Shown in pieces: positions 1 to 6,821 of a stretch of DNA of 8,240 bases; position 1 is the first letter of the stretch; every line of letters starts with the position of its first letter. The notes below the pieces were generated by a model. The model did not search any database. It worked only from the letters and a program-made list of their open reading frames with translations, and was not told the origin of the DNA. Origin of the DNA: Bacteroidales bacterium (GTDB lineage Bacteria; Bacteroidota; Bacteroidia; Bacteroidales; GCA-2748055); assembly GCA_023135025.1 (NCBI GenBank), contig JAGLTY010000077.1, positions 1 to 8,240 on the forward strand, written 5' to 3'. A program made the translations under genes and the position numbers.

Positions 1-610
1 GGCGCTGGGCCACCTTCTCAATATAACCCATCATATCCTTATGGGCCGCTTCATAGAGGTCAATGGCACCCAGGGTGGCATCACAGATGGTAAAAAAGTG
101 ATCGTCTTCCAGAACCATCTGCGAAAGTGCACCGGCAAAGAGGGTATCTTCCAGGTTAAATTTGTTCTTCCAGCCTGCACAGAGGATCAACAGGTCCTTT
201 CCCGCTTTCCTGATGTAGCCAGCCAATGCTGAAATGTTGAGATAGGCTCCGATCAACACCTGGCTCCCGCTGGAAGCAAGATTGATGGCGTTGGTTCCGT
301 TGGTGGTGCTATAGACGATTTGTTTACCCTGCACCTGCTCCCGGGAAAAATTGTAGGGTGAATTCCCAAAATCGGCAAAATCCCTGACAATTCCATCCCG
401 TTCGGCTGCCACCATAAATCCCCTCTCTTTAAATGCCTTTGCCTCTTCCAGTGTTCCTACGGGGATGATCCGTTCCACCCCATTCATAAATGCCGTTACA
501 ATGGCTGAACTGGCCCTCAGTATATCGGTTACAACCACCACTGCATCCCTGTTCTCATAATAGGGGAAGAGTGCAGGTGAGTAACAGACCTCAATTTTAC
601 GTTTCTCCAT
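1..610 (-). CDS. comB: ComB-family 2-phosphosulfolactate phosphatase (3' end outside window)
   Basis: This is the first 203 residues of a 2-phosphosulfolactate phosphatase family protein, and the frame stays open to the left edge. In methanogens ComB is a Mg-dependent phosphatase that hydrolyses (2R)-phosphosulfolactate to sulfolactate in coenzyme M synthesis. Seen in the sequence: TDILRASS (residues 29-35 region), the family hallmark after a hydrophobic beta strand; STTNGTNAI (101-109); and CAGW followed by LEDTLFAGAL (144-162). Family members are usually around 240 residues, so roughly 40 are probably missing. The ATG at 610 is chosen because the family N-terminus begins just before this strand and the ATG lies 10 bases after the gcvT stop, with a weak AGGTGG stretch between. 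It is likely co-transcribed with gcvT. The family assignment is firm, but the substrate in a bacterium of this kind is not established by the sequence, since no comA or comC homologue is visible. Confidence 0.88.
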   Translation of the reverse strand, partial: MEKRKIEVCYSPALFPYYENRDAVVVVTDILRASSAIVTAFMNGVERIIPVGTLEEAKAFKERGFMVAAERDGIVRDFADFGNSPYNFSREQVQGKQIVYSTTNGTNAINLASSGSQVLIGAYLNISALAGYIRKAGKDLLILCAGWKNKFNLEDTLFAGALSQMVLEDDHFFTICDATLGAIDLYEAAHKDMMGYIEKVAQR

Positions 611-620
611 AACCACCTGA

Positions 621-1715
621 TTAAACTCCCGGCTTGTAGAAGGGAGGTCTAACCACCCTGGCCGCAACCTGCTTGTTCCGTATGCCTATGAGAATTTCAG
701 TATCCTTTTTTGCATGCTCTACCTCCACATATCCCATTCCAATTCCCTTTTTCAGCATAGGCGACATGGTTCCTGAAGTCACCTCTCCAATGGTGTTGCC
801 ATCACAATCGAGTATGGGGTAGTGCTGCCTTGGGATTCCACGTTCCTGTAACTCGAAACCAACCAGGCGCCTTGTTACACCAACGGCTTTCTGTTGCTCA
901 AGTTCGGCCCGGTGAATAAAATTGTTTCCATCATTGAATTTGGTTATCCATCCCAAACCCGCCTCCAGCGGCGAGGTAGTTTCATTGATATCATTTCCGT
1001 AGAGACAAAAACCCATCTCCAGCCTCAAGGTATCCCTGGCTGCCAGTCCTGCTGGCTGTACGCCCATCTCCTTCCCTGCTTCAAACAGCTGTTCCCAGAT
1101 CTGTGCGGCATCTCCATTGAACATATAGAGTTCGTATCCTCCTGCCCCTGTATAACCAGTATTACTGACAATCACATCCTTTACTCCTGCCACTTCACCG
1201 GTGACAAAATTGTAGTAAGGTACCTTCGACAGGTCAACCGGTGTAATTTTCTGCAACAGTGCCGTGGCATGGGGTCCCTGAACTGCCAGTTGTGAAATCT
1301 GGTCCGATGCATTCTCCACAACTGCCCCTCTGGTATTCTGCTTCAATATCCAGCTATGATCCTTCTCCAGGTTGGATGCATTGATCACCAGCAGGTACTT
1401 TTCATCCTCATATTTATAGACCAGCAGATCATCCACTATACCACCCTGTTCATTAGGAAAACAGCTATACTGTATCTTCCCCGGCTCCAGCAGGGCTACA
1501 TCATTTGAAGTGGTTCTTTGAACCAGTTCAAACGCTTCCGGACCCTTGATCCATATTTCGCCCATGTGGGATACATCAAATATCCCCACGTTCTCCCTTA
1601 CATTGATATGCTCCTGGCTGACACCGGTATATTCTACCGGCATCTGGAAACCAGCAAACGAAACCATCTTTGCTCCATGCAACAGATGATAGCTATAAAA
1701 CTGAGTCTGTTTCAT
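621..1715 (-). CDS. gcvT: Aminomethyltransferase, glycine cleavage system T protein
   Basis: This encodes the T protein of the cytoplasmic glycine cleavage system. It moves the methylene group from the aminomethyl-lipoyl arm of H protein to tetrahydrofolate and releases ammonia. The protein has 364 residues, the normal family length. Motifs in order: FDVSHMGE (46-53); [11 protein letters not shown] (90-100), where Asp96 matches the catalytic aspartate of the family; [11 protein letters not shown] (187-197); [18 protein letters not shown] (225-242); SPLEAGLGW (248-256); and [12 protein letters not shown] (310-321) in the C-terminal barrel. The ATG at 1715 is chosen because the protein then begins with the usual [21 protein letters not shown] N-terminus. 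An open extension of 68 codons upstream is low-complexity junk that overlaps the 3' end of the neighbouring gene. comB follows after 10 bases. No gcvH or gcvP is in view, which is common because T is often unlinked from the other subunits in this phylum (family knowledge). Confidence 0.97.
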   Translation of the reverse strand: MKQTQFYSYHLLHGAKMVSFAGFQMPVEYTGVSQEHINVRENVGIFDVSHMGEIWIKGPEAFELVQRTTSNDVALLEPGKIQYSCFPNEQGGIVDDLLVYKYEDEKYLLVINASNLEKDHSWILKQNTRGAVVENASDQISQLAVQGPHATALLQKITPVDLSKVPYYNFVTGEVAGVKDVIVSNTGYTGAGGYELYMFNGDAAQIWEQLFEAGKEMGVQPAGLAARDTLRLEMGFCLYGNDINETTSPLEAGLGWITKFNDGNNFIHRAELEQQKAVGVTRRLVGFELQERGIPRQHYPILDCDGNTIGEVTSGTMSPMLKKGIGMGYVEVEHAKKDTEILIGIRNKQVAARVVRPPFYKPGV

Positions 1716-1720
1716 ACGGA

Positions 1721-1728
1721 CAAAAGTA
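1721..1728 (-). promoter_or_regulatory. Candidate -7 promoter element for gcvT-comB
   Basis: Read on the minus strand this is TACTTTTG, a full match to the Bacteroidota -7 consensus TAnnTTTG. It ends 5 bases before the gcvT ATG. A TTTC (three of four bases of the -33 TTTG element) lies 18 bases upstream, at 1750 to 1747. If it is used, the transcript would have almost no leader. The consensus is established for this phylum. Use here is inferred. Confidence 0.5.
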
Positions 1729-1731
1729 ATA

Positions 1732-1747
1732 CTTTCCCACAGGAAAG
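1732..1747. repeat. Short inverted repeat in the gcvT upstream gap
   Basis: CTTTCC and GGAAAG form a perfect 6-bp stem with a 4-base loop, lying inside the 52-base gap between the PorE-like gene and gcvT. It sits in the spacer between the candidate -33 and -7 elements. It has no clean T-run after it, so it is a poor candidate for a terminator. An operator or chance are both possible. Confidence 0.35.
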
Positions 1748-1767
1748 AAATTGTTAAACAACAGGAT

Positions 1768-3846
1768 CTACTTGGAAAGTACCTTGAATTCGACCCGCCT
1801 GTTTTGCTCTCTTCCTTTGGAGGTGCTGTTTTCAGTAACAGGCTGTGTATCAGCATATCCCTTGGACTCCAGCATCTCCTGAGGAACTCCCCTTTCAACC
1901 AGATAATCCACCACTGCACTGGCCCTCTCTCTGGATAGCTTCTGATTGATACGAAGCGATCCGGTATTATCGGTATGTCCCGAAATCTCCAGCTTCATGG
2001 AGGGGTTGTTTTCAAGGAACCGGAGTACCTGGTTCAGCGCATCAGCCGACTCCGGCTTCAGGATGGCTTTCCCGGTCTCAAAAAAGATATGATCCAGTAC
2101 CACCTTGGTTCCCACCTCCACTTTGCGGAGGAAGAAATCCTGGCGCAGTTTCACATCGCCGGTTGCAGATGAAAGATCCAGAATATCTAGAAAATAGAGG
2201 TAACCGGAGGCATTGATCTCCACAGCATATACCTTTGGCTCAGGCAGCCTTGCAGTGAAGGAACCTGAAGCATCCGAGATAACAAATGCATTCCTCTCCC
2301 CTGTTGCAGGATCAAACAATGCCATTTTGGCCACTATGGGCTCCACTCCTTTAACAGTATCAAGCACCGCCCCATAAAGCACCAGAGAGGTATCCAGAAC
2401 CATAAGTGCAGGCATTGTAAGAAAGCCTTTCCGGCCCGATCCTGGACCGGCTATCAGCTGATCTTCTGTTTTCAAAATCAACTCCTTTTCAGACCCGAGA
2501 AAGACCACTTTACAGATGTCCTTTGCGCCTGATCCGCCATCCCTGATGGCTGAATAGTATCCATGATTCCCCGTATGATCTGTAATATAGAAGAGCTCAT
2601 CATCGGGTGTATTAATGGGATAACCCAGATTTTCCGGATCTGACCACCTTCCGTTCTCTCCTCTTTCCGAACGGAAAATATCAAATCCACCCATGCTGTT
2701 ATGTCCCTTTGAAGCAAAATAGAGGTACCTGTTATCGGGCGAAATAAATACCCCTTCCTCATCATAGGGCGTATTAATGGTCAAACCGAGATTCTGAGGT
2801 TTGTCCCATTTCCCTTTGCTGTTCAGCCTGGTAAAGAGGATATCTTTCCCACCCATGGTGAGTTTGCTGTTTCTCGAAACATAATAGAGCTCCTCACCAT
2901 CGGGGGAGATACACGCAGAAGTTTCACCATCTTTACTTGTGAGCCTGCCAGTGATACTTTTGGGGCGCGTCCATTTCCCTTTTTCAGACTTATATGAAGA
3001 GATCTGGATATCCCCTCCCTGAATAGCTCCCCTGTAAAGAATCAATGAATTACCATTGGCTGTTACACCCACCACCGCATCGTTGTTTTCAGTATTAAAA
3101 GGTTTGTCCAACCTGACACTCTTTTGAAACTGGCCTCCTTCCAGGGATGAGCTGTAGATATCCTCATTGTACTTGTTATCTATCCTGTTCCGCTTTGCCT
3201 TGCCATAGGGACGGCGTGATGTAAACAGAAGGGCGGTGTCGTTGAAAGTAAACAGAGGATTATAATCATCATATTTCGAATTCACCTCTTCACCCAGGGA
3301 CTGGATGATCACCCTGACAGGCTGACGGGAGAGGCTCTTTCCATACATGCACTCATCGAGCCGCTTTGCATGGATCTCAGAATACTCCACCCTCTCTTTC
3401 GGTTCCAGCTGACTTCTGTGAATATTATACTGTTCCATAGCTTTGTCAAACTCCAGAACAAGCTGGTACGACATTCCCAGCATCAGGTGAATATCTCCAC
3501 TCACCTGAGGATCGATTGTATATGCCCGAAGCAGATAGTTGATCGCTTCATACTTGTTATCCGTATAGAGATAGCATACCCCAAGCTTATAGTTGAGTGC
3601 TGCATGATCAGGATTGTACTGATGTGCATAGAGATAGTGGTCCCTGGCCATATGATAGGTGCCCAATCCCTCTTTGAAATTGCGGTCTCCCTCCTTCACA
3701 CTTTTCCACGCCTCTTTATAACCGGTATCGATCCCTGTTCTGAACGACTTACTGCGAATCCTCACATCCTCCTGTGACCACGCATGACCAAAAGAAGCAA
3801 GTATCCATACACCTGTTATCAACCATTTTAAAGCAGTAGATCTCAT
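1768..3846 (-). CDS. PorE-like OmpA-family protein: TPR, PD40 propeller, CRD and OmpA_C domains
   Basis: This 692-residue envelope protein has an apparent type I signal peptide (residues 1-24: basic start, hydrophobic core, cut near AWS|Q). Helical TPR-like repeats follow (about 45-170). Next come about five PD40/WD40-like blades (191-445), with repeated SPDG-like and YY-S/YFAS motifs such as [14 protein letters not shown] and [14 protein letters not shown] carboxypeptidase regulatory-like beta-sandwich spans 488-552. The C-terminal OmpA peptidoglycan-binding domain (585-690) has [28 protein letters not shown], and the aspartate (626) and arginine (641) expected to bind diaminopimelate. This order matches PorE of the type IX secretion system, but paralogues of this build are numerous in Bacteroidota, so no symbol is assigned. 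No lipobox cysteine is present. The ATG at 3846 is chosen because it gives a compact signal peptide and lies one base after the upstream stop; an ATG at 3864 is possible. Confidence 0.9.
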   Translation of the reverse strand: MRSTALKWLITGVWILASFGHAWSQEDVRIRSKSFRTGIDTGYKEAWKSVKEGDRNFKEGLGTYHMARDHYLYAHQYNPDHAALNYKLGVCYLYTDNKYEAINYLLRAYTIDPQVSGDIHLMLGMSYQLVLEFDKAMEQYNIHRSQLEPKERVEYSEIHAKRLDECMYGKSLSRQPVRVIIQSLGEEVNSKYDDYNPLFTFNDTALLFTSRRPYGKAKRNRIDNKYNEDIYSSSLEGGQFQKSVRLDKPFNTENNDAVVGVTANGNSLILYRGAIQGGDIQISSYKSEKGKWTRPKSITGRLTSKDGETSACISPDGEELYYVSRNSKLTMGGKDILFTRLNSKGKWDKPQNLGLTINTPYDEEGVFISPDNRYLYFASKGHNSMGGFDIFRSERGENGRWSDPENLGYPINTPDDELFYITDHTGNHGYYSAIRDGGSGAKDICKVVFLGSEKELILKTEDQLIAGPGSGRKGFLTMPALMVLDTSLVLYGAVLDTVKGVEPIVAKMALFDPATGERNAFVISDASGSFTARLPEPKVYAVEINASGYLYFLDILDLSSATGDVKLRQDFFLRKVEVGTKVVLDHIFFETGKAILKPESADALNQVLRFLENNPSMKLEISGHTDNTGSLRINQKLSRERASAVVDYLVERGVPQEMLESKGYADTQPVTENSTSKGREQNRRVEFKVLSK

Positions 3847-3847
3847 A

Positions 3848-4885
3848 TCACTGGTCACATTCATTAATAAATTCATTGGCTTTGTCGGCTCCAAGCTCTA
3901 TGGCCCTGTGCCAGTCTTCACAGGCACCGTCAAGGTCACCTGTCAGTTCCCTGACCAATCCTCTGTTCAGGTAGAGCAGTGCCTCATCGGGATGTTCAAG
4001 CAATGTTTCGTCCAGTAATCGAAGGGCCGGAACCATCTGACCCTCTCCCGCCAGCAGGGAGGCCTTGTTTAGTTTTGCAGAGGCCAGTCGCATCCCATTG
4101 GTAATGGCCGCATTAAAATCATTTAAGGCACCCTCCTTATCCTCTGTGAAATAACGGGCATATCCTCTGTTATTCAATGCGATAGCAAGCTCAGGATCCA
4201 ATTCAAGGGCCATAGAATAATCCTTAATGGCCCCGTTGTAGTCGCCCATCAAAATCTTTACAGATCCCATATTGTTATATGCCAGAGCAAAATCATGTTG
4301 ATAAGTTATGGCTTGCTGGTAGTCGAAATGTGATCCCTGGTAATCTCCTCCCCTTCTCTTTATTCCGGCACGCTCATGATAGGCCAGTGCAAAATCCCCC
4401 TTCAGTTCAATGGCCCGGTCCAGGTCATCCCTGGCCAATTCATCCCTTCCTTCCCTGATTTCGGTGAGTGCCCTGTAATAATAGGACCATGGCACCTGAT
4501 ATCCATTGGAGATGGCCTGATCAAAAAGTCTCCTGTCTGCACCAGTGGTGTCGGTACCAAAGAGAATGTATCCTTCATAAAAATAGGCCTCCCCCATTGC
4601 AGGATCGTAGTGAAGGGCCTTTTGAAGAGCGGCCTGAGCATCCTCCAGAACTCCCCATTCAATAAATATCTGCCCTCTTAATAACCATGCCGGTGCAAAG
4701 GTGCTATCCAGATCAAGACAGAGCGAAAAGCTGACAGCAGCCAGCTCATACTCCCCTTGCTGGACATAAGTAATACCCTCATTCAGAGACTTATCCCTTA
4801 ATCTTCTCTCAGAGAATGAGGGTTGGCCATACACAAGCTGGCATGTGATTAACCCGGCAACAATAAACAACAGATTTCTTTTCAT
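3848..4885 (-). CDS. Secreted tetratricopeptide-repeat protein
   Basis: The 345-residue protein is made almost wholly of TPR helix pairs after a signal peptide (residues 1-20, KR then a hydrophobic core, likely cut at VYG|Q). About eight to nine repeats run from 34 to 335. The clearest are around 63-95 (WLLRGQIFIEWG, ALQKALHYDP), 200-232 (YNNMGSVKILMGDY, MALELDP), 234-264 and 303-332. The last ends AC-EDW-RAIELGADKA, a motif I recognise from many Bacteroidota TPR proteins. TPR folds bind other proteins; the partner is not shown by the sequence. Its position one base before the PorE-like gene suggests the two are made together and act in the periplasm. Cys15 follows LIT, which is not a good lipobox. 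The ATG at 4885 is preferred over a TTG two codons upstream. It is not recognised as a named gene. Confidence 0.87.
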   Translation of the reverse strand: MKRNLLFIVAGLITCQLVYGQPSFSERRLRDKSLNEGITYVQQGEYELAAVSFSLCLDLDSTFAPAWLLRGQIFIEWGVLEDAQAALQKALHYDPAMGEAYFYEGYILFGTDTTGADRRLFDQAISNGYQVPWSYYYRALTEIREGRDELARDDLDRAIELKGDFALAYHERAGIKRRGGDYQGSHFDYQQAITYQHDFALAYNNMGSVKILMGDYNGAIKDYSMALELDPELAIALNNRGYARYFTEDKEGALNDFNAAITNGMRLASAKLNKASLLAGEGQMVPALRLLDETLLEHPDEALLYLNRGLVRELTGDLDGACEDWHRAIELGADKANEFINECDQ

Positions 4886-4926
4886 ATACAAGATCTCCAG
4901 ACAAAAAACTCAGAAAGGTTCTATTT

Positions 4927-4951
4927 CTAAAAATAAATTAAATATTTTTAG
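4927..4951. repeat. AT-rich perfect inverted repeat in the divergent promoter region
   Basis: CTAAAAATA (4927-4935) and TATTTTTAG (4943-4951) are perfect 9-bp arms around a 7-base centre. The element lies near the middle of the 103-base gap between the divergent TPR and HPt genes. Each arm, read outward, contains TATTTTTA, which matches the -7 consensus TAnnTTTG at all but the last base. It lies about 40 bases from each start codon. It could be a pair of back-to-back promoters, an operator, or a chance result of AT-richness. On the plus strand a second weak -7-like match, TAGTTTTC, occurs at 4962-4969. Confidence 0.45.
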
Positions 4952-4988
4952 TGATCTAAAGTAGTTTTCAACCTAGACCCTAGCCATC

Positions 4989-5321
4989 ATGATTACAGAC
5001 TTGAATTATCTAAAAACCATGTCAGGCGGCGATTCAAAGTTTATCAGGGAAATGATAGACCTTTTTCGGGAGCAGATCGATGAGTATAAGAGCATTATGC
5101 CTGAATTGCTTCAAAAAAAGGATTATGATGGCCTCTCTAAAATCGCGCATAAAGCAAAATCTTCAGTAGCTGTTATGGGAATGTCCCAGGTGGCAGATCT
5201 TTTAAAAGAGCTTGAGATCCTTACCCAAGAAGAAAAAGAGGTTGAACGGTATGAACCTATGATTACCCATTTTCTTAAGCAGAGCGATCATGCAATTTCT
5301 GAGTTGGAAAATTTCTATTAA
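4989..5321 (+). CDS. HPt (histidine phosphotransfer) domain protein
   Basis: This 110-residue protein is a single HPt four-helix domain. HPt proteins carry a phosphoryl group on histidine between response-regulator receiver domains in phosphorelays, in the cytoplasm. The phospho-accepting site is AHKAKSSVAVMG (53-64): His54, then Lys57 and Ser58 in the family pattern H-x-x-K-S/G-S, followed by a hydrophobic helix and LLKELE (71-76). The N-terminal part (LNYLKTMSGGDSKFIREMIDLF) also matches the family, where an L...GGD...F...M...F pattern is typical. There is no kinase, receiver or other domain, so it must work with partners encoded elsewhere. The STAS gene starts 11 bases after its stop. The ATG at 4989 is the only sensible start and there is no strong Shine-Dalgarno sequence. 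Confidence 0.9.
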   Translation: MITDLNYLKTMSGGDSKFIREMIDLFREQIDEYKSIMPELLQKKDYDGLSKIAHKAKSSVAVMGMSQVADLLKELEILTQEEKEVERYEPMITHFLKQSDHAISELENFY

Positions 5322-5332
5322 AGAATCCCTGT

Positions 5333-5674
5333 ATGCTGGAAACAAAAAATATCAATGATATTCTGGTGGTGAGTCTCAAGCACTCTCAACGCCTGAATGC
5401 GATTATTTCTGAGCCGGTTAAAGAGCATTTACTGGAGTTTTTTAATAAACCAAACACCAACCTGGTATTTGATCTCCAGGGCATCTCATTCATTGACAGT
5501 TCAGGTTTTGGCGTTTTTCTATCGGCCATGAAAGCTGCGAACAACAACTACGGTCAGTTCAAAATTTGCAATGTGAATGCCGATGTGATGGAGCTGTTCA
5601 AACTACTGCAGTTGCATCATGTATTTGAAATTTATGATAAGCTGGATCCCTGCCTGGAGAGCTTCAATCAATAA
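5333..5674 (+). CDS. STAS-domain protein, anti-sigma-factor-antagonist type
   Basis: This single 113-residue STAS domain resembles SpoIIAA/RsbV. Such proteins bind an anti-sigma kinase or another partner, and are switched by phosphorylation of a serine or threonine. The core motif is LVFDLQGISFIDSSGFGVFL (44-63), with Asp55-Ser56-Ser57-Gly58 at the usual phosphorylation site, and the LFKLLQLHHVFEIYD C-terminal segment (88-102) is also typical. The site is intact, so a partner-switching role is plausible. No RsbW-like kinase or PP2C phosphatase is in view. The gene lies 11 bases after the HPt gene and is probably in one transcript with it. The real partner could be a sigma regulator or another signalling protein; the sequence does not decide. 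Confidence 0.9.
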   Translation: MLETKNINDILVVSLKHSQRLNAIISEPVKEHLLEFFNKPNTNLVFDLQGISFIDSSGFGVFLSAMKAANNNYGQFKICNVNADVMELFKLLQLHHVFEIYDKLDPCLESFNQ

Positions 5675-5681
5675 TATTTCC

Positions 5682-5689
5682 TATTTTTG
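5682..5689 (+). promoter_or_regulatory. Candidate -7 promoter element for the lipoprotein/PepSY pair
   Basis: TATTTTTG fully matches the Bacteroidota -7 consensus TAnnTTTG and begins 8 bases after the STAS stop codon. It ends 23 bases before the lipoprotein ATG. I see no convincing TTTG at the -33 position, which falls in the end of the STAS gene. It would allow the downstream pair to be expressed separately from HPt-STAS. Confidence 0.42.
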
Positions 5690-5712
5690 CCATCCAAATT
5701 AAATCATTTGAT

Positions 5713-6186
5713 ATGCAACGATCAATTTTTTGGGTAATTATTGCGCTCCTGGCAGTTTCATGCAACCAGACCGTAAAAAAAGAGGGTGACGAACCAGAAG
5801 CTCTTAAAACTGAGAAAATTATCTCTGCCACCATCGTGGAAATACTGGCAGCTCCTACAGATTATCAAGACAAAGAGGTGGCCATCTCAGGCATGGTAAC
5901 GCATGTATGCAGACATGGTGGCCAGAAGTGTTTTATCGTAGGTGAAGATGGAGAGACCCAGATGAGAATTGTACCAGGGGGGGGAATAGATGAATTCAAA
6001 GTGGAGATGGAGGGTTCAACCGTTGCCTTCAAAGGAATTTTCAGGGTTCTGAACAGTTTGCAGTCTGAAGAACACCTGGAAGAACATGACTCCAAAGAGC
6101 ACCACAGTGAGGAGCAGTCTCACAGCACCGCAGAGAAAGCCGAATACTTTGTTGAGGCGCTGGACTTCAAGGAAATTACCCAGTAG
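5713..6186 (+). CDS. Putative lipoprotein with OB-fold-like domain and histidine-rich tail
   Basis: The 157-residue protein starts with a lipoprotein-type signal (FWVIIALLAVSC, Cys17 in a plausible though not ideal lipobox) and should be anchored to a membrane facing the periplasm or outside. Residues 38-112 look like a small beta-barrel of the OB-fold or DUF4920-like type. They include a strand-rich stretch with Cys66 and Cys73 six residues apart (VCRHGGQKCFIV). The tail (118-138) is acidic and rich in histidine (121, 125, 130, 131, 137), suggesting metal binding. A run of eight G (5977-5984) encodes part of PGGG (88-91). The PepSY-type gene starts 5 bases after its stop, so the two are likely coupled. 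Metal handling is inferred from composition and neighbour only. The family was not identified with certainty. Confidence 0.75.
   Translation: MQRSIFWVIIALLAVSCNQTVKKEGDEPEALKTEKIISATIVEILAAPTDYQDKEVAISGMVTHVCRHGGQKCFIVGEDGETQMRIVPGGGIDEFKVEMEGSTVAFKGIFRVLNSLQSEEHLEEHDSKEHHSEEQSHSTAEKAEYFVEALDFKEITQ
5977..5984 (+). repeat. G8 homopolymer inside the lipoprotein gene
   Basis: Eight consecutive G read as GGG GGG GG(A) in frame. Loss of one G would put TAG two codons later, and gain of one G would put TGA three codons later (read directly from the following bases AATAGATGA). Either change would cut the protein at about residue 91-93, before the histidine-rich tail. Long G runs are slippage-prone in replication. 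Actual variation at this site is not shown by a single sequence. Confidence 0.6.
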
Positions 6187-6191
6187 AAAGT

Positions 6192-6758
6192 ATGAACTGG
6201 CGAAAGTGGAACCGGTGGATTCACCGGGAACTGGGATTCCTGTTTTTTGGAATGACCATTATTTATGGTATTTCAGGTATCGCACTGAATCACCATGCAG
6301 CCCGGCACTGGGATCCTGGCATTATCACGCACTCCACCACCATCCAGTATCCCGGCACACTCCGTAAGGCTGATGTGGACCGGAATACCATCGAAAAGAT
6401 TCTGGAAATCACCAAAGAGAAAGAGAATTACAAACAGTACTATTTCCCCAGCCAGGATCATTTGATGATCTATCTGAAAGGGGGGCATATAGCGGTAAAC
6501 CTGCAAACGGGCAGCATGCAGGTCACAAAGATTCGCAACCGGCCCGTCTTTAACGAACTCAATTATCTTCACTACAATAAGCCAAAGAAACTCTGGACCT
6601 GGTTTTCTGACCTTTATGCATTCGGACTGATCCTGATTGCCATATCGGGATTGTTCCTTATTAAAGGGAGAAAAAGCATCACAGGGCGGGGAGGAATTCT
6701 CACCATTATCGGAATCCTGATCCCGCTGGTATTGCTTATTATTTACCTCTGGTTATAA
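6192..6758 (+). CDS. PepSY-associated transmembrane protein
   Basis: The 188-residue inner-membrane protein has three predicted membrane helices: about 15-33, 141-157 and 169-187. The first is preceded by the typical W-x-R-WIHRELGF motif and ends in GIALNHHA. The second follows LHYNKPKKLWTWFSDLYAFGL and ends in SGLFLIKGR. Both patterns match the PepSY-associated TM family common in Bacteroidota. The soluble loop (35-135), probably periplasmic, carries histidines at 35, 39, 47, 90, 99 and 127. The PepSY superfamily is often found near iron or other metal uptake and reductase genes (family knowledge), but the role of this short form is not known to me. It begins 5 bases after the lipoprotein stop, with GAAAG just upstream. 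It is likely in one operon with that gene. Confidence 0.85.
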   Translation: MNWRKWNRWIHRELGFLFFGMTIIYGISGIALNHHAARHWDPGIITHSTTIQYPGTLRKADVDRNTIEKILEITKEKENYKQYYFPSQDHLMIYLKGGHIAVNLQTGSMQVTKIRNRPVFNELNYLHYNKPKKLWTWFSDLYAFGLILIAISGLFLIKGRKSITGRGGILTIIGILIPLVLLIIYLWL

Positions 6759-6821
6759 CTTACGCAACTTCTGGTTTCGATATTTCGTATATTCCAAATG
6801 ACTGCATAATATACCCGTAAT

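Noticed and set aside
41..232. Short plus-strand open frame
   Set aside because: It is antisense to comB in the region of its conserved CAGW and LED motifs.
894..1295. Plus-strand open frame of 133 codons
   Set aside because: It lies wholly antisense to gcvT, and its translation has no recognisable domain. It is a shadow of a strongly supported gene.
1732..1747. Rho-independent terminator after the PorE-like gene
   Set aside because: The stem has only 6 bp and the following bases (TATTACTTTTG on the minus strand) are not a clean T-run. They match a promoter element better.
1716..1919. Upstream extension of the gcvT reading frame by 68 codons
   Set aside because: It overlaps the 3' end of the PorE-like gene in another frame, has no resemblance to T proteins, and the ATG at 1715 gives the normal family N-terminus and length.
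3370..3777. Plus-strand open frame of 135 codons
   Set aside because: It is antisense to the TPR part of the PorE-like gene, with no motif or promoter of its own.
6759..6821. Promoter for the ABC transporter gene
   Set aside because: No TAnnTTTG match is present on the plus strand in this 63-base gap. Read-through from the PepSY gene or an atypical promoter cannot be told apart.
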